Positions 51,945 to 61,278 of a DNA stretch of 64,000 nt are shown piece after piece. A program made the position numbers and the translations under genes. The notes under the pieces are model-generated. The model was not told where the DNA came from. It saw only the letters and a list, made by a program, of their open reading frames with translations, and searched no databases. This stretch comes from Bradyrhizobium sp. WSM3983 (GTDB lineage: Bacteria > Pseudomonadota > Alphaproteobacteria > Rhizobiales > Xanthobacteraceae): the NCBI RefSeq assembly GCF_000473045.1, contig NZ_AXAY01000036.1, positions 1-64,000 on the forward strand. The letters are read 5' to 3'. Position 1 is the stretch's first letter, and every line of letters begins with the position of its first letter.

Positions 51945-52973
51945 TCAACCATTGCTCACCCGAACTTTGCCAGCCCCGCCATCGAGTCCAACACTGTGCT
52001 TGATTGCCGCGCGCCGATTGCATGGGCGGAGCACACTATAAGTCCAAAGATCTCTGATGAAATGCGGGACCGCTTCGTGGCCTCGTCCCAACAACAAACG
52101 TTTGAGAAGACCTAATCCGTGCGCGGCCAAGGCAGCCAAATCCGTCGCCATTGCGTAGCCGAGCCCGTAAGTCGTGGCAAAAAAGCGCCTTCGAGATTCA
52201 AACCAGTAGGCGGGCAATCGCTTCACCTTTGCGTCCCGCTCCGTAACCTTGGTGCTCTGACCAGCAATGTGCATCACACGGCTCGCCGGGACATACCAGG
52301 TCTGAAAGCCCGCTCGCGATGAACGATGGCAGAAATCGGTCTCCTCGAAATAGAGAAAGTAATTCTCATCGAGACCGCCGATCCTCTCGATCACCTGCCA
52401 GCGGACCATCATCGACGCACCGGGCACCCAATCGATCGGCTCTGCGCTCTTGCCCATCTGCCGCGCCACCACCCAACGGCTCAAGATTCCGCTGACCGTT
52501 CCGATTTGCAATCCGGATTCAACTTCGCTCAACAGCGTCGGGAAACGAAACGCAATCGGCCAATCGCTCCCGTCCAAGTTTTCAAAGCTGCTGCCAACTA
52601 TACCAACGGACGCATTTTGATCAAGAAATGAAACCAAAGCATCGATTGCCCCTGACCGCAACTCCGTGTCGGGATTCAAGAGATGGCAATAGCGCGGAGG
52701 CCCCATTCGCGCGGCTTCGCCGATCGCAACGTTGTTTCCGTAGGCAAAGCCGCCGTTCTTTGGGGCAACAACGAGCTTCACCCAGGCGTTCCAATGATTA
52801 TCCGCAATTGCCTGCGCGATTACAGGGGCGTCACCGGACACGTTATCGACGACGACGACCGATATCGCCAGCTTCGACGCCGCCCGCTCGACCTCGATGG
52901 AGCGAATGCAAGCGACGGTCAAATCGGCAGACTTATAGGTTACAATGGCAACGACGACATCCAGCCTGGTCAT
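51945..52973 (-). CDS. Family 2 glycosyltransferase (rhamnosyltransferase-like)
   Basis: A 342-aa GT2 enzyme. N-terminal VVVAIVTYKSADLTVACIRS, then VVVVDNVSGDAPV, NGGFAYGNNVAIGEA, YCHLLNPDTELRSGAI (metal-binding DTE) and the acceptor region DWVPGASMMVRWQV, FLYFEETDFCHR. This pattern is shared with dTDP-rhamnosyltransferases. No membrane segment apart from a weak C-terminal one. The ATG overlaps the stop of the FkbH-ACP-thioesterase gene by 4 nt, linking sugar transfer to whatever the latter makes. Confidence 0.9.
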   Translation of the reverse strand: MTRLDVVVAIVTYKSADLTVACIRSIEVERAASKLAISVVVVDNVSGDAPVIAQAIADNHWNAWVKLVVAPKNGGFAYGNNVAIGEAARMGPPRYCHLLNPDTELRSGAIDALVSFLDQNASVGIVGSSFENLDGSDWPIAFRFPTLLSEVESGLQIGTVSGILSRWVVARQMGKSAEPIDWVPGASMMVRWQVIERIGGLDENYFLYFEETDFCHRSSRAGFQTWYVPASRVMHIAGQSTKVTERDAKVKRLPAYWFESRRRFFATTYGLGYAMATDLAALAAHGLGLLKRLLLGRGHEAVPHFIRDLWTYSVLRPCNRRAAIKHSVGLDGGAGKVRVSNG

Positions 52974-55939
52974 GCGGTTGCCTTGAAGTAAGCGGGCGGT
53001 GTCGCTACTCCGGAATTCCCATCAAGAACGACTGCGATCTTCTCGGCAACTGCCTCTGCAAAGGGCTCTTGCAGCATCGTGTAGTGCCCGCCATCCACAT
53101 CTTCGATCAGCAGATCGGTGCTCACGCGTCGCCAGCCCAATTCGTCGTCCGCGTACACTTCCCGGAATGGGGTGTCGCCCCCCTGACCCGCTCGAGCCCG
53201 CACTAGCATCAAGCCGGGCAAAGACGTCGGGGCTGGGCTGTAGCTCGATTCGGCGGAATCGTAGATTTGACGCACCGTGAGTGCCGGCATCAATCCAGGC
53301 CAAGCAATGCCGCGACGCAGAGCATGCCGAAGAAATTCGAAGCGTGCCTTAACGGACAACCGGCCCATCCGGTTGCTAACCTCCCACGTCGCGGCGTTGA
53401 AGGCCTTGCGGCACAGCATGGCTGCCTTTGCGGCCAATCCACCCCGTTGCTCGGGGTGCCCCGATAGCAATTCCGCCACGCGGTTCGCCCGTTGCTTGGC
53501 GATCCGTCCACGCCGGCGAGGCGTCCCGGGCAATGCTGAATCCAGAAGCGCAACCAGCCCCACTTGCTGATCGGCTTTCGTCAGCTGGCGGGCGATCTCA
53601 AAGGCGATAACGCCACCTGCGCACATCCCGCCGACGAAATACGGACCAACGGGCTGCTTTTCCCGGATCAAATCAAGGTAGTGTGTGGCCATATCCTCGA
53701 TCGATACGTGCGCCAGAGGAATGTTCTGCAACTGACGAGGCTCAATTCCATAGGCGTTAAACCCCTCAGGAAGCCGCCGCGCGATGTTTTGATATAACAG
53801 CGTCTCACCATCGCCGTCGTGCACGAAGAAGAAGTTGTGACGTCCGCCACTCCTCAACTCCACCAGCGATGAAATCTGCGAACGATCCTGATTCACAACC
53901 GCAGTCAATCGACGGACGGTTGGATGCTCCAAAATGAACGTCAGCGGCAGCCTCACGCCAAAGCGCTGAGACACCAGGGCGAACAAACGCGCAGCAAGAA
54001 GCGAGGTACCGCCTGCGTCGGTGTAATCGTCATCGATTCCGAGCCCCTCGATACCGAGCACTTCTTCCCAGATCGCCAACATATGGCGTTCAGCTTCGGT
54101 TGCAGGCAACGCGGCCGTCCCCGGAAGCGCTCGATGCCGCACGTTCGACTTGCTCAGGGCGCTGAGTACGTCTTTGCCAGTGAGCAACGCCTGAGAAACT
54201 ATCGTGTAACGCTCGCTGACATTTGCCGTCGTCACCTGCACGGAGGGTTTCTTCCCGTCGGACTCTCTTGCCTTGATGACTGCGTCAGGGTCGAACCCCG
54301 GACGATGATGGATCTCCAACGCCACATGCGTGGGAATACGATAGACTGTTCTGTCACCTTCCGCGCCCTTAAAGGCTTCGGCAACACTGTCCGCAAAGGC
54401 AGAGGCAGGCTCGTTTCGCGCGGTCTTGTCGAAGGGCAGGGAGACTGTTTCGAACCCGCGCGACTTGGCAATCGCGGCAAGATACCGAAGGATTGCGTGT
54501 TCGACGCCTCGGCCGAGAACGCGGCAGCTCAGAAGGAACGTGTCGACGAGCAATTTGCGATCGGCCTCGACGCAAATAACGAGACCAACTAACCCGTAAT
54601 CGCCGAAACGATCGCTAACTTTGACCTTGAGCACTTGTCCGGCTCGATTAGGCGAGCCATCAACGAGCGTCCGTAATTCACTTTCCGTCCGCCTGACTGT
54701 CGTGAAATTGAACTGGTTCGTACGTTGGGTGAGCTGCGCAAGGCGCGGCCAGTCCCCCTCGCCTGGCGGATCGACATCAACCTTCACCTCCAGAGAGGCA
54801 ACGAAGTCAACGATGTTGGTTGCATCTTTCTCCAAGGCCTTGCGGGCCGCATCTTCCTTGTAAAGACTAGTACGCCGCTTATCCTCTTCCGTGACCGCGA
54901 CCTTGTCGAAAGCCCAAAGATGATCAAGGAAAGCCTCGATCTGATCCTCGGGAGGTAGCAGAAGCGTCAAAACCTGCGGCAGCTCCGCCTTCATGAGTTC
55001 GCATTCAACCGGATTGTCATCCAAGAATACAAACGAGTCCAAACCGAGATTAAGCGTTTGCGCAATATCGGCAAGATTCTGCGGCTTGGGATTCCAGTTG
55101 ATCCGATGGGCGACGATATGCTCGGGCTTGAGCAACATGTCCCGCCGCTGCTCCAGCACGTCAAGAACATCGCGTTCCACGTTCTTGCTCGCTAGGCAGA
55201 TCAAAACTCCCTGCGCCTGGAGCCCCAGCGCGAACTTCTGCAAATAAGCGAAGCTCGGAGGAATTGCGATGCCATCTACCCCGTCCTCGCCAACAACACC
55301 ACGCCACAGCGTGTTGTCGCAGTCGAGAACCAGAACCTTCCGATCGGGGACGAGAAAGGCGTGGACCTTTCGCGCAATCGCCAAGGACAGGCTCGCGTAA
55401 TGATCCTCCGTGAACGGGACATGGGCGAGTCGGTCGCTTTCGCGGTCAAATCTGTCGCTGCCGGCGACGACGTCGATATCCCGCGGATGGAGAACGGTGA
55501 GCCCGGACAGACCAGTCACTCGCTCCACGAGCTGTTCGGTGGCTTTTTCAATCGCCACTCTCAACTGCTCCGGCACCTCCGGGGATGCGGCCAGAACCGA
55601 TAACACCGCGGGGGATTTAGCTCGGGCGGCAAATGCTGCGAGGCTGGAGGCGATTTCGCCCGCGATTGACGAAATCGTCTCTAGCGCGCGCGAATGATCG
55701 TTAATGTCGCGAATGAAATCTTCCAGACGCACGAGGATCACGGCCACACCCTTGTCGAGGTTGGCGAGCGTGCTTGAAGTGGAAATCAGCTCCTGCAAGA
55801 CCTGATGGTAGGGCGAAAATCGGACATCGAGACGCAATCCAATCTTCTCAAAGAGAAACTCCAAACTCGGCTGAAGCGGCTCGGCCGTAAACGTGGCCGC
55901 GATGACTACTGATCTGGTCTGGTCGGTCTTTTGAGCCAT
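52970..55939 (-). CDS. FkbH-like HAD phosphatase fused to acyl carrier protein and thioesterase
   Basis: A 989-aa multidomain protein. Residues 1-195 form an FkbH-type N-terminal region. Residues 200-330 form a HAD-IIIC domain with Asp206 and Asp208 (LVLDCDNTLWRGVV) and FLDDNPVECELMK. Residues 390-545 form the GNAT-like half (LTQRTNQFNFTTVRRTESE, VSDRFGDYGLVGLV, SCRVLGRGVEHA). Residues 612-690 form an ACP with Ser645 in TDAGGTSLLAARL. Residues 700-975 form a type I thioesterase with GGMCAGG (Cys773 as nucleophile), Asp800 and His952. FkbH enzymes load glyceryl from 1,3-bisphosphoglycerate onto an ACP. The fused thioesterase would release or transfer it. It is first in an operon with a GT2. 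Confidence 0.85.
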   Translation of the reverse strand: MAQKTDQTRSVVIAATFTAEPLQPSLEFLFEKIGLRLDVRFSPYHQVLQELISTSSTLANLDKGVAVILVRLEDFIRDINDHSRALETISSIAGEIASSLAAFAARAKSPAVLSVLAASPEVPEQLRVAIEKATEQLVERVTGLSGLTVLHPRDIDVVAGSDRFDRESDRLAHVPFTEDHYASLSLAIARKVHAFLVPDRKVLVLDCDNTLWRGVVGEDGVDGIAIPPSFAYLQKFALGLQAQGVLICLASKNVERDVLDVLEQRRDMLLKPEHIVAHRINWNPKPQNLADIAQTLNLGLDSFVFLDDNPVECELMKAELPQVLTLLLPPEDQIEAFLDHLWAFDKVAVTEEDKRRTSLYKEDAARKALEKDATNIVDFVASLEVKVDVDPPGEGDWPRLAQLTQRTNQFNFTTVRRTESELRTLVDGSPNRAGQVLKVKVSDRFGDYGLVGLVICVEADRKLLVDTFLLSCRVLGRGVEHAILRYLAAIAKSRGFETVSLPFDKTARNEPASAFADSVAEAFKGAEGDRTVYRIPTHVALEIHHRPGFDPDAVIKARESDGKKPSVQVTTANVSERYTIVSQALLTGKDVLSALSKSNVRHRALPGTAALPATEAERHMLAIWEEVLGIEGLGIDDDYTDAGGTSLLAARLFALVSQRFGVRLPLTFILEHPTVRRLTAVVNQDRSQISSLVELRSGGRHNFFFVHDGDGETLLYQNIARRLPEGFNAYGIEPRQLQNIPLAHVSIEDMATHYLDLIREKQPVGPYFVGGMCAGGVIAFEIARQLTKADQQVGLVALLDSALPGTPRRRGRIAKQRANRVAELLSGHPEQRGGLAAKAAMLCRKAFNAATWEVSNRMGRLSVKARFEFLRHALRRGIAWPGLMPALTVRQIYDSAESSYSPAPTSLPGLMLVRARAGQGGDTPFREVYADDELGWRRVSTDLLIEDVDGGHYTMLQEPFAEAVAEKIAVVLDGNSGVATPPAYFKATA

Positions 55940-56149
55940 CTTGATCCCAAATTGCCAGCCATATGCAAAAAGGCTGCCGGCTGCTTTTCCAGAGATATCA
56001 CCCGTTTTCGAACTCCTCGTAACGAACGAAACGGCTTAAACGCTCAAATGACAAAGTTCCTTAAGCATCGTAGGTAATATATAACCTCTTAAATATAGCA
56101 TAGTTTAAAAACCGCTGGGATTTAGAGATTTTTTTGCGGACATGATCTA

Positions 56150-56707
56150 ATGGCTAATCGAGCATTTGAAGAGGCGCATCACACGATTTTCGCAATGAAC
56201 GAGTTTACAGGTGATGTAGGGGTTTCCGCGACAGAGCCGGACTGGTCTCGCGAGAGGGTTACGAGCTTCTGGGAGCCGGGAAAGCAACTCCTCAAGACCA
56301 TTCGCGGCTACCAGCGCTGTGCGGCTCGCACCGGGCTTCCCGCGGTGCTGCGCCGCAAGCTATACGTTCTCGAGTATCGTTTTTGGAGCGTAGTGACAGG
56401 TGCGGAGATCCCCATCAACTGCCGAATCGGAGGCGGCCTTGCAATACCGCATCCAAATGGGATCGTAATCCACCCCCAGGCACAGATCGGCGTTAATTGC
56501 CTTCTCTTCCAGCAGGTCACGCTTGGCACACGACGGGGCGGCGGCATTCCCGTGCTCGAGGGGCATGTCGATGTGGGAGCGGGGGCAAAGATTTTCGGAG
56601 CAGTCGTGATACCCGCACACTCGGAAGTCCGGGCAAACTCGGTGGTAACCTCTTGGCCCCCAAACAGGCGCACGGCCAGACTTTCATCGAGCGACGGTTC
56701 GACATGA
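56150..56707 (+). CDS. Serine O-acetyltransferase-like hexapeptide acetyltransferase
   Basis: A 185-aa left-handed beta-helix protein. It shows GAEIPINCRIGGGLAIPHPN, GIVIHPQAQIGVNCLLFQQV (catalytic His in IPHPNGIVIHP), TLGTRRGGGIPVLEGHVDVG and AGAKIFGAVVIPAHSEVRAN, as in CysE and sugar O-acetyltransferases. The C-terminus (SWPPNRRTARLSSSDGST) differs from the usual closing pattern and may be changed by a frameshift or truly divergent. The ATGA overlap with the next gene shows coupling. In this locus the acetyl acceptor is more likely a polysaccharide sugar than serine. Confidence 0.82.
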   Translation: MANRAFEEAHHTIFAMNEFTGDVGVSATEPDWSRERVTSFWEPGKQLLKTIRGYQRCAARTGLPAVLRRKLYVLEYRFWSVVTGAEIPINCRIGGGLAIPHPNGIVIHPQAQIGVNCLLFQQVTLGTRRGGGIPVLEGHVDVGAGAKIFGAVVIPAHSEVRANSVVTSWPPNRRTARLSSSDGST

Positions 56708-57834
56708 CCAAGGGGCGTGTTGCGATCGTAGGGACCGGATTTGTTGCTGATCTCTACATGCGTTCCCTCGCCTCCTTTCCGGAAATCGAGGTGGTCAGCG
56801 CTTACGACATTAATCCAGCCAATCGGGCGAGGTTTTGCGGCTATTGGAACATAAGGCCGGCGCAAGACCTCGAGCAATTGCTTTCCGATCAGTCGGTCGC
56901 GCTGGTGTTGAACCTGACCAACCCAGCGTCCCATTTCACTGTGAGCAAGGCCTGTCTCGACGCTGGCAAGCACGTCTACTCGGAAAAGCCTCTCGCCCTC
57001 AGTGTTGCCGATGCGCGCGAGCTGTGCGAGCTGGCAGCCAAACATTCGCTCGAACTTGCAAGCGCCCCCTGCTCTCTGCTTGGCGAAGCTGCGCAGACGG
57101 CGTGGCAAGCGGTGAGAACTGGAAAAATTGGAACCCCGTATCTGGTCTATGCCGAGCTCGACGACGATTTCATCCCGCGGGCTCCTTACACCAAATGGCG
57201 TTCGGAATCTGGCGCGCCCTGGCCCTACCAAGATGAATTTGCGGTCGGTTGCACTTTGGAACACGCAGGCTATTATCTCACATGGTTGATAGCGATGTTC
57301 GGGAGCATCACGCGCGTGATCTCCGCGACCGGGGATTTGATCCCCGAGAAGCCGATCGGAAATGCGCCGCGCGCCGCGCCTGACTTCTCCTGCGCGACCC
57401 TCTATTTTGAATCAGGAACCGTGGCGCGGCTAACCTGCAGCATTATTGCTTCCCACGACCATCGGCTGCGTATCTTTGGCGAAAACGGAACTCTCGAGAT
57501 CGCACGGAGCTGGGACAACAATTCGCCGGTCAAGCTGCGCCGGCGCTACGCGTTAAGACGAAAACTGATCACAAGCCCAATCGCCACTCGCATTCGGCTC
57601 AAACAACCCACCCACCCGAAGGTTGGGCGTTGGGGCGCGGCCTCGATGAATTTTGCTCTCGGCCCAGCGGAAGTTTTGTCCGCAATTGCCGAATCACGTG
57701 CCAATCGACTGTCATCGAAATTTGCCTTACATCTTACCGAGGCAACTCTCGCAATTCAGCAAGGCGATGGTGTTCATGAGATGAGCACGCGCTGCCCTCC
57801 GATCGAACCTATGGACTGGGCCCGTACGTCGTGA
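56704..57834 (+). CDS. Gfo/Idh/MocA-family oxidoreductase
   Basis: A 376-aa NAD(P)-dependent sugar oxidoreductase. The N-terminal Rossmann domain has RVAIVGTGFVADLYMRS, YDINPANRARFC, LNLTNPASHFTVSKACLDA and KHVYSEKPLAL with the EKP motif. The C-terminal half contains DEFAVGCTLEHAGYYLTWL with the active-site His. The ATG at 56704 overlaps the acetyltransferase stop. Such enzymes make modified sugar nucleotides (3-keto, 3-amino or 3-O-acyl pathways), so with an acetyltransferase upstream it may build an N- or O-acetylated sugar. Confidence 0.9.
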   Translation: MTKGRVAIVGTGFVADLYMRSLASFPEIEVVSAYDINPANRARFCGYWNIRPAQDLEQLLSDQSVALVLNLTNPASHFTVSKACLDAGKHVYSEKPLALSVADARELCELAAKHSLELASAPCSLLGEAAQTAWQAVRTGKIGTPYLVYAELDDDFIPRAPYTKWRSESGAPWPYQDEFAVGCTLEHAGYYLTWLIAMFGSITRVISATGDLIPEKPIGNAPRAAPDFSCATLYFESGTVARLTCSIIASHDHRLRIFGENGTLEIARSWDNNSPVKLRRRYALRRKLITSPIATRIRLKQPTHPKVGRWGAASMNFALGPAEVLSAIAESRANRLSSKFALHLTEATLAIQQGDGVHEMSTRCPPIEPMDWARTS

Positions 57835-57848
57835 AGTTTGCTAACTCC

Positions 57849-59060
57849 TTAGGCCGCAACAACCTTCTCGAATTCTTCGGCGAGCTTCAGAGTTTCGCGC
57901 TCAAGCTCAAACTCGGCTTCAATCTTAATGCGTCCGGCTCGTGCAAAGGCGATGCGCTTCTCGTGATCGTGCGTTAGCTCTAACAGTGCACGTTCGAGCG
58001 AGCCGGCGTCGGTTGGTGGGACCAGCCTGCCGCTGTGACCATCGTCGATCAGTTCGCCAACCGCCGCGACATTTGTCGCAATTACAGGAACGCCGACGGA
58101 CATTGCTTCCATCAGAGAGACTGGAAGGCCCTCAGCAAGGCTCGGGAGCACGAAGATGTCTGCGGCTGCCAGCTCGTTTCGTATTTCTGCTTCGGTTGCG
58201 CTTCCCAAAAACACGACGCGCTCGGCGATACCGAGCAGGCGCGCCTGCTCCTGAAGCTCGAACCGCATCGGGCCGTCACCTGCGAGCCGCAATTGAACAG
58301 CTGGGTTATTTCTCGCAGCAGCGCTGAAAGCCTCAAGCAAATATCTAAAACCCTTCTCGGGGGCGAGCCGCGCGACCGAGAGGATCCTCGATACGCCCGG
58401 CCCAGGATCTCGATACGAGTATGCACCGCTATTAACGCCGCAATGAACGATGGGACAACGCGCCGCCTCATAGTTGTCCATGAACAGCATGATCTGACTG
58501 CGGCAGTAGAAGCTGATACATCGATTGAAGGCTGCACTGCGTGCCTTGTCCTTGATTCGTTGTCCCAGGGGGTCGAAGAAGATGTGCGGACCATGGAACG
58601 AAATGCTGTAAGGCAACCGGCAAAATCTCGCGGCAAGCATCGTTACTGTCCCGCTCTGATCGCCGAAGTGGTTGTGAAGCTGAATTCCGCGTTGACCGCG
58701 AAGTCGAGAGGCCGCGAGAAGCGCCTCCATAAGATAGAACAACTGGAACAATACCCCCTTCAGCCCGGGCCGCGTGGTTCGCAACGCCAAGAGAAGCGTA
58801 TCAACAAAGCGTATCGGGTGCAGACCAACCAACGTGAGAATGTCACGCACGGCGCTCACGGCATTAGCTGGCAGCAAGAACGAAACATCGTCCTCCCAAT
58901 CCTTGAGAACCTGAGGCAAGGTCTCGCTGCTCTTTGGATGCCAGACAGACACCACCTTGACTGGCAAGCCTTGCTTTTGAAGTGCCCTGATCTCCCGAAA
59001 GATAAAGGTATCAGTGACGCGCGGGAAACGATGTAGGATGTAGACGACTGAAGCGTGCAT
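57849..59060 (-). CDS. Family 4 glycosyltransferase (GT-B)
   Basis: A 403-aa retaining glycosyltransferase. The start at MHASVVYILHRFPRVTDTF (59060) matches the family N-terminus with FPxxTDTFIxREI; the frame upstream to 59198 adds no conserved residues. The C-terminal Rossmann domain has LSVARLAPEKGFRYLLEAFS, RLAGDGPMRFELQEQA and the nucleotide-sugar motif FVLPSLAEGLPVSLMEAMSV. It resembles colanic-acid type transferases (WcaL/AmsK). It follows the epimerase gene by 20 nt and is likely cotranscribed with it. Confidence 0.9.
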   Translation of the reverse strand: MHASVVYILHRFPRVTDTFIFREIRALQKQGLPVKVVSVWHPKSSETLPQVLKDWEDDVSFLLPANAVSAVRDILTLVGLHPIRFVDTLLLALRTTRPGLKGVLFQLFYLMEALLAASRLRGQRGIQLHNHFGDQSGTVTMLAARFCRLPYSISFHGPHIFFDPLGQRIKDKARSAAFNRCISFYCRSQIMLFMDNYEAARCPIVHCGVNSGAYSYRDPGPGVSRILSVARLAPEKGFRYLLEAFSAAARNNPAVQLRLAGDGPMRFELQEQARLLGIAERVVFLGSATEAEIRNELAAADIFVLPSLAEGLPVSLMEAMSVGVPVIATNVAAVGELIDDGHSGRLVPPTDAGSLERALLELTHDHEKRIAFARAGRIKIEAEFELERETLKLAEEFEKVVAA

Positions 59061-59079
59061 TCTATTGATCAACAATCGG

Positions 59080-60033
59080 TCAGAGACGGCCGGCGAAGGA
59101 ACGATTGGCTGCTGATGCAAAACCCAGCGGCGGGGTCCAGCCGAGTTCATGATGAATTTTGTCGGCAGAAACGACGATCGGTTTGAATTGACCTTCAAAG
59201 CGGATGGGATCTAGCAGCGACGGAAGCCGTTTGACGTTGAATACCCGTCTGAAGACCTTCCGCAAAGAAGTCACCAAGCTCAAACCGGTTTGGTATGAGA
59301 TCGGGATCACGATCCCGGATGCGCCAGAACCAGCGACGTAGGCTTGCAGATACTGCCTGCGACTGACCGAGGGTCCATCGACGATATTGAATGTACCCTC
59401 GCCTTCGAGCGCCGCGCTGACGACTGCATCGGCGCAATTGTCGACGTGTGTCAGTGGCACCGAAGCGTCCGGCGCAACGAGTAGATAGGCACGCGGCAAC
59501 CGGCGCCCTACTCCGTCTACCCAAAGGCGAGTACGGCCCCAGATAAAACCAGGACGAACGATCGTCACGACGAGCTTGGATCCATCCAGACCTCTGACGA
59601 GTTCTTCCTGTCGCAACTTCGACCTTGCATAGTCGGTAGGAGCCGTCGCGATCTCTGCGAGGGGGCATTGCTCGTCCAGAATATTGTCGGCGCCGCTCCA
59701 GTCGTAAACCGCGAGGCTGCTGACATGGCAAACTCGCTTCACCTGACTCGCGGAGATCGCTTCGCATAGCCGCGCGGTGCCCAGAACCGCCGCATCGAGC
59801 CGGTCGACCGCGGAGGAATGCCCCGCGAGATGAATGACCGCGTCCACTCCCGCTAGAACAGCTGTCAGGTCATCCTTGGCGAGGTCACAGCGGCAAATCT
59901 CGATCGTCCCAGGCCATTTGGAGGGCGCAGGGGTCGAACGAACTACAGCGCGGATGTGGTGGTTGCGGGAGAGGAGGGTCGCGACCACACTTTGACCAAG
60001 AAAACCGCCCGCGCCGGTCACCAGAATATTCAT
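59080..60033 (-). CDS. NAD-dependent sugar epimerase/dehydratase
   Basis: A 317-aa extended SDR from MNILVTGAGGFLGQSVVATL (start at 60033). The cofactor motif is GAGGFLG, followed by AVIHLAGHSSA, VCHVSSLAVYDWSG (active-site Ser and Tyr region) and YARSKLRQEE (YxxxK). The family includes UDP-sugar 4-epimerases and 4-keto reductases, and the substrate cannot be fixed from the sequence. The gene is cotranscribed with the GT4 downstream and probably feeds it an activated sugar. Confidence 0.88.
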   Translation of the reverse strand: MNILVTGAGGFLGQSVVATLLSRNHHIRAVVRSTPAPSKWPGTIEICRCDLAKDDLTAVLAGVDAVIHLAGHSSAVDRLDAAVLGTARLCEAISASQVKRVCHVSSLAVYDWSGADNILDEQCPLAEIATAPTDYARSKLRQEELVRGLDGSKLVVTIVRPGFIWGRTRLWVDGVGRRLPRAYLLVAPDASVPLTHVDNCADAVVSAALEGEGTFNIVDGPSVSRRQYLQAYVAGSGASGIVIPISYQTGLSLVTSLRKVFRRVFNVKRLPSLLDPIRFEGQFKPIVVSADKIHHELGWTPPLGFASAANRSFAGRL

Positions 60034-60203
60034 ATTGTCACACGTCGCCCATGGCCTGCGCCCCAGGGAACGCAGTGGCCGCATCATAGGGGGAATTTAC
60101 ATTAATACGTGCCAATATTCGCCCGAGACGGTAAATGCTCGCACAAGGCGGTTCGCAGCGTATATAGCGTTGCCATTACAGTTCTTTCCGGAATTTTCTG
60201 ACT

Positions 60204-61259
60204 ATGGCCACGGCCTCCGAACTTAAATATTATCCCGCCTTCGACTATCTGCGCATCATTCTCGCCCTCGCCGTGGCTGCGGGCCATGCCGGCATCCACG
60301 GGTGGGACCAGTCGGGCAATTTCGCCGTCCAGGTGTTCTTTGCGATGAGCGGATGGCTGATCGGCGCCATCCTGCTCAACTCCTCCCTTAAGGACCTGGC
60401 GCGGTTCTACTTCAACCGTGCCGCGCGCATCTGGATACCCTACTTCCTGACGATCTTCCTGCTCGTCGTCGTCAGCCTGATGAAGGAACCCATCACGCGG
60501 AAATGGGTCGAGATCTTCTTCTACGACCTCACCTTCACCTACAATTTCTTCGGCCCGCCGCAGCTTGCCGGATTCGGGAGCCAGATGCCGCTCGAAGGCA
60601 CCGGCAACCATTTGTGGAGCATTTGCGCCGAGGAACAATTTTATCTGGTCTCGCCGCTTCTGCTCGTCCTGGGCGGCAGCATCGGCCGATCGATCTGGCT
60701 ATGGGTGCCGATCGCGGCCGGCGTGCTGGCGAGCCGATATTCGCTCTATTTCGGCGCGATCTCGCTCGGCGTACTGTGCGCGATCTCGCGACTGACCTGG
60801 GGCGATTGGCAGAGCGGCAGGATCGCCCGCGCGGTCGTGCTGGTGCTGGCTGTTGCAACGTTCGCTGTGACGGCCTCGGCATGGCTGCCTTATGACGTCG
60901 TGGCGCCGTTTGCCGCCATTTTCATCGTTCTCGCCTGCGCACAATATGGCGTGTCCACTCCGTTTGGACAGTGGGTCGGGGCGATCTCTTATCCGCTCTA
61001 TCTCAATCACTGGATTGGAATTTTCGCCGCGAACGCGCTGCTCGGGCGCATCGGCCTGCGTGGGACGATCACAGGCAGCATCATTGCGATCATTCTCGCG
61101 GTTGCGGTCGCGGCCCTGCTTTATGCGCTTGTGGATCGTCGGGTGATGGCGAACCGGCATCGTTATTTCACCGAGCAGCGCGGCCGGCTGCTTGCCGCGC
61201 TCGGCTTCTCGCTGATCGCGATCGGCTTCGTCGGCGCCTATTTTTACGGCCGATCCTGA
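60204..61259 (+). CDS. OafA/YrhL-type membrane acyltransferase
   Basis: A 351-aa integral membrane protein of the acyltransferase 3 family, with about ten membrane segments. The start YYPAFDYLRIILALAVAAGH has the conserved His near residue 28 and an RI/RxxA-type pattern. Further landmarks are VQVFFAMSGWLIGAILL and GNHLWSICAEEQFYLVSPLL with the conserved EEQFY region. It transfers acyl groups, often acetyl, to extracellular polysaccharide. It lies 19 nt before the next glycosyltransferase. GC content is higher than in the gene at the right edge. Confidence 0.9.
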   Translation: MATASELKYYPAFDYLRIILALAVAAGHAGIHGWDQSGNFAVQVFFAMSGWLIGAILLNSSLKDLARFYFNRAARIWIPYFLTIFLLVVVSLMKEPITRKWVEIFFYDLTFTYNFFGPPQLAGFGSQMPLEGTGNHLWSICAEEQFYLVSPLLLVLGGSIGRSIWLWVPIAAGVLASRYSLYFGAISLGVLCAISRLTWGDWQSGRIARAVVLVLAVATFAVTASAWLPYDVVAPFAAIFIVLACAQYGVSTPFGQWVGAISYPLYLNHWIGIFAANALLGRIGLRGTITGSIIAIILAVAVAALLYALVDRRVMANRHRYFTEQRGRLLAALGFSLIAIGFVGAYFYGRS

Positions 61260-61278
61260 AGGAGCTCCGGGGCTGGCG

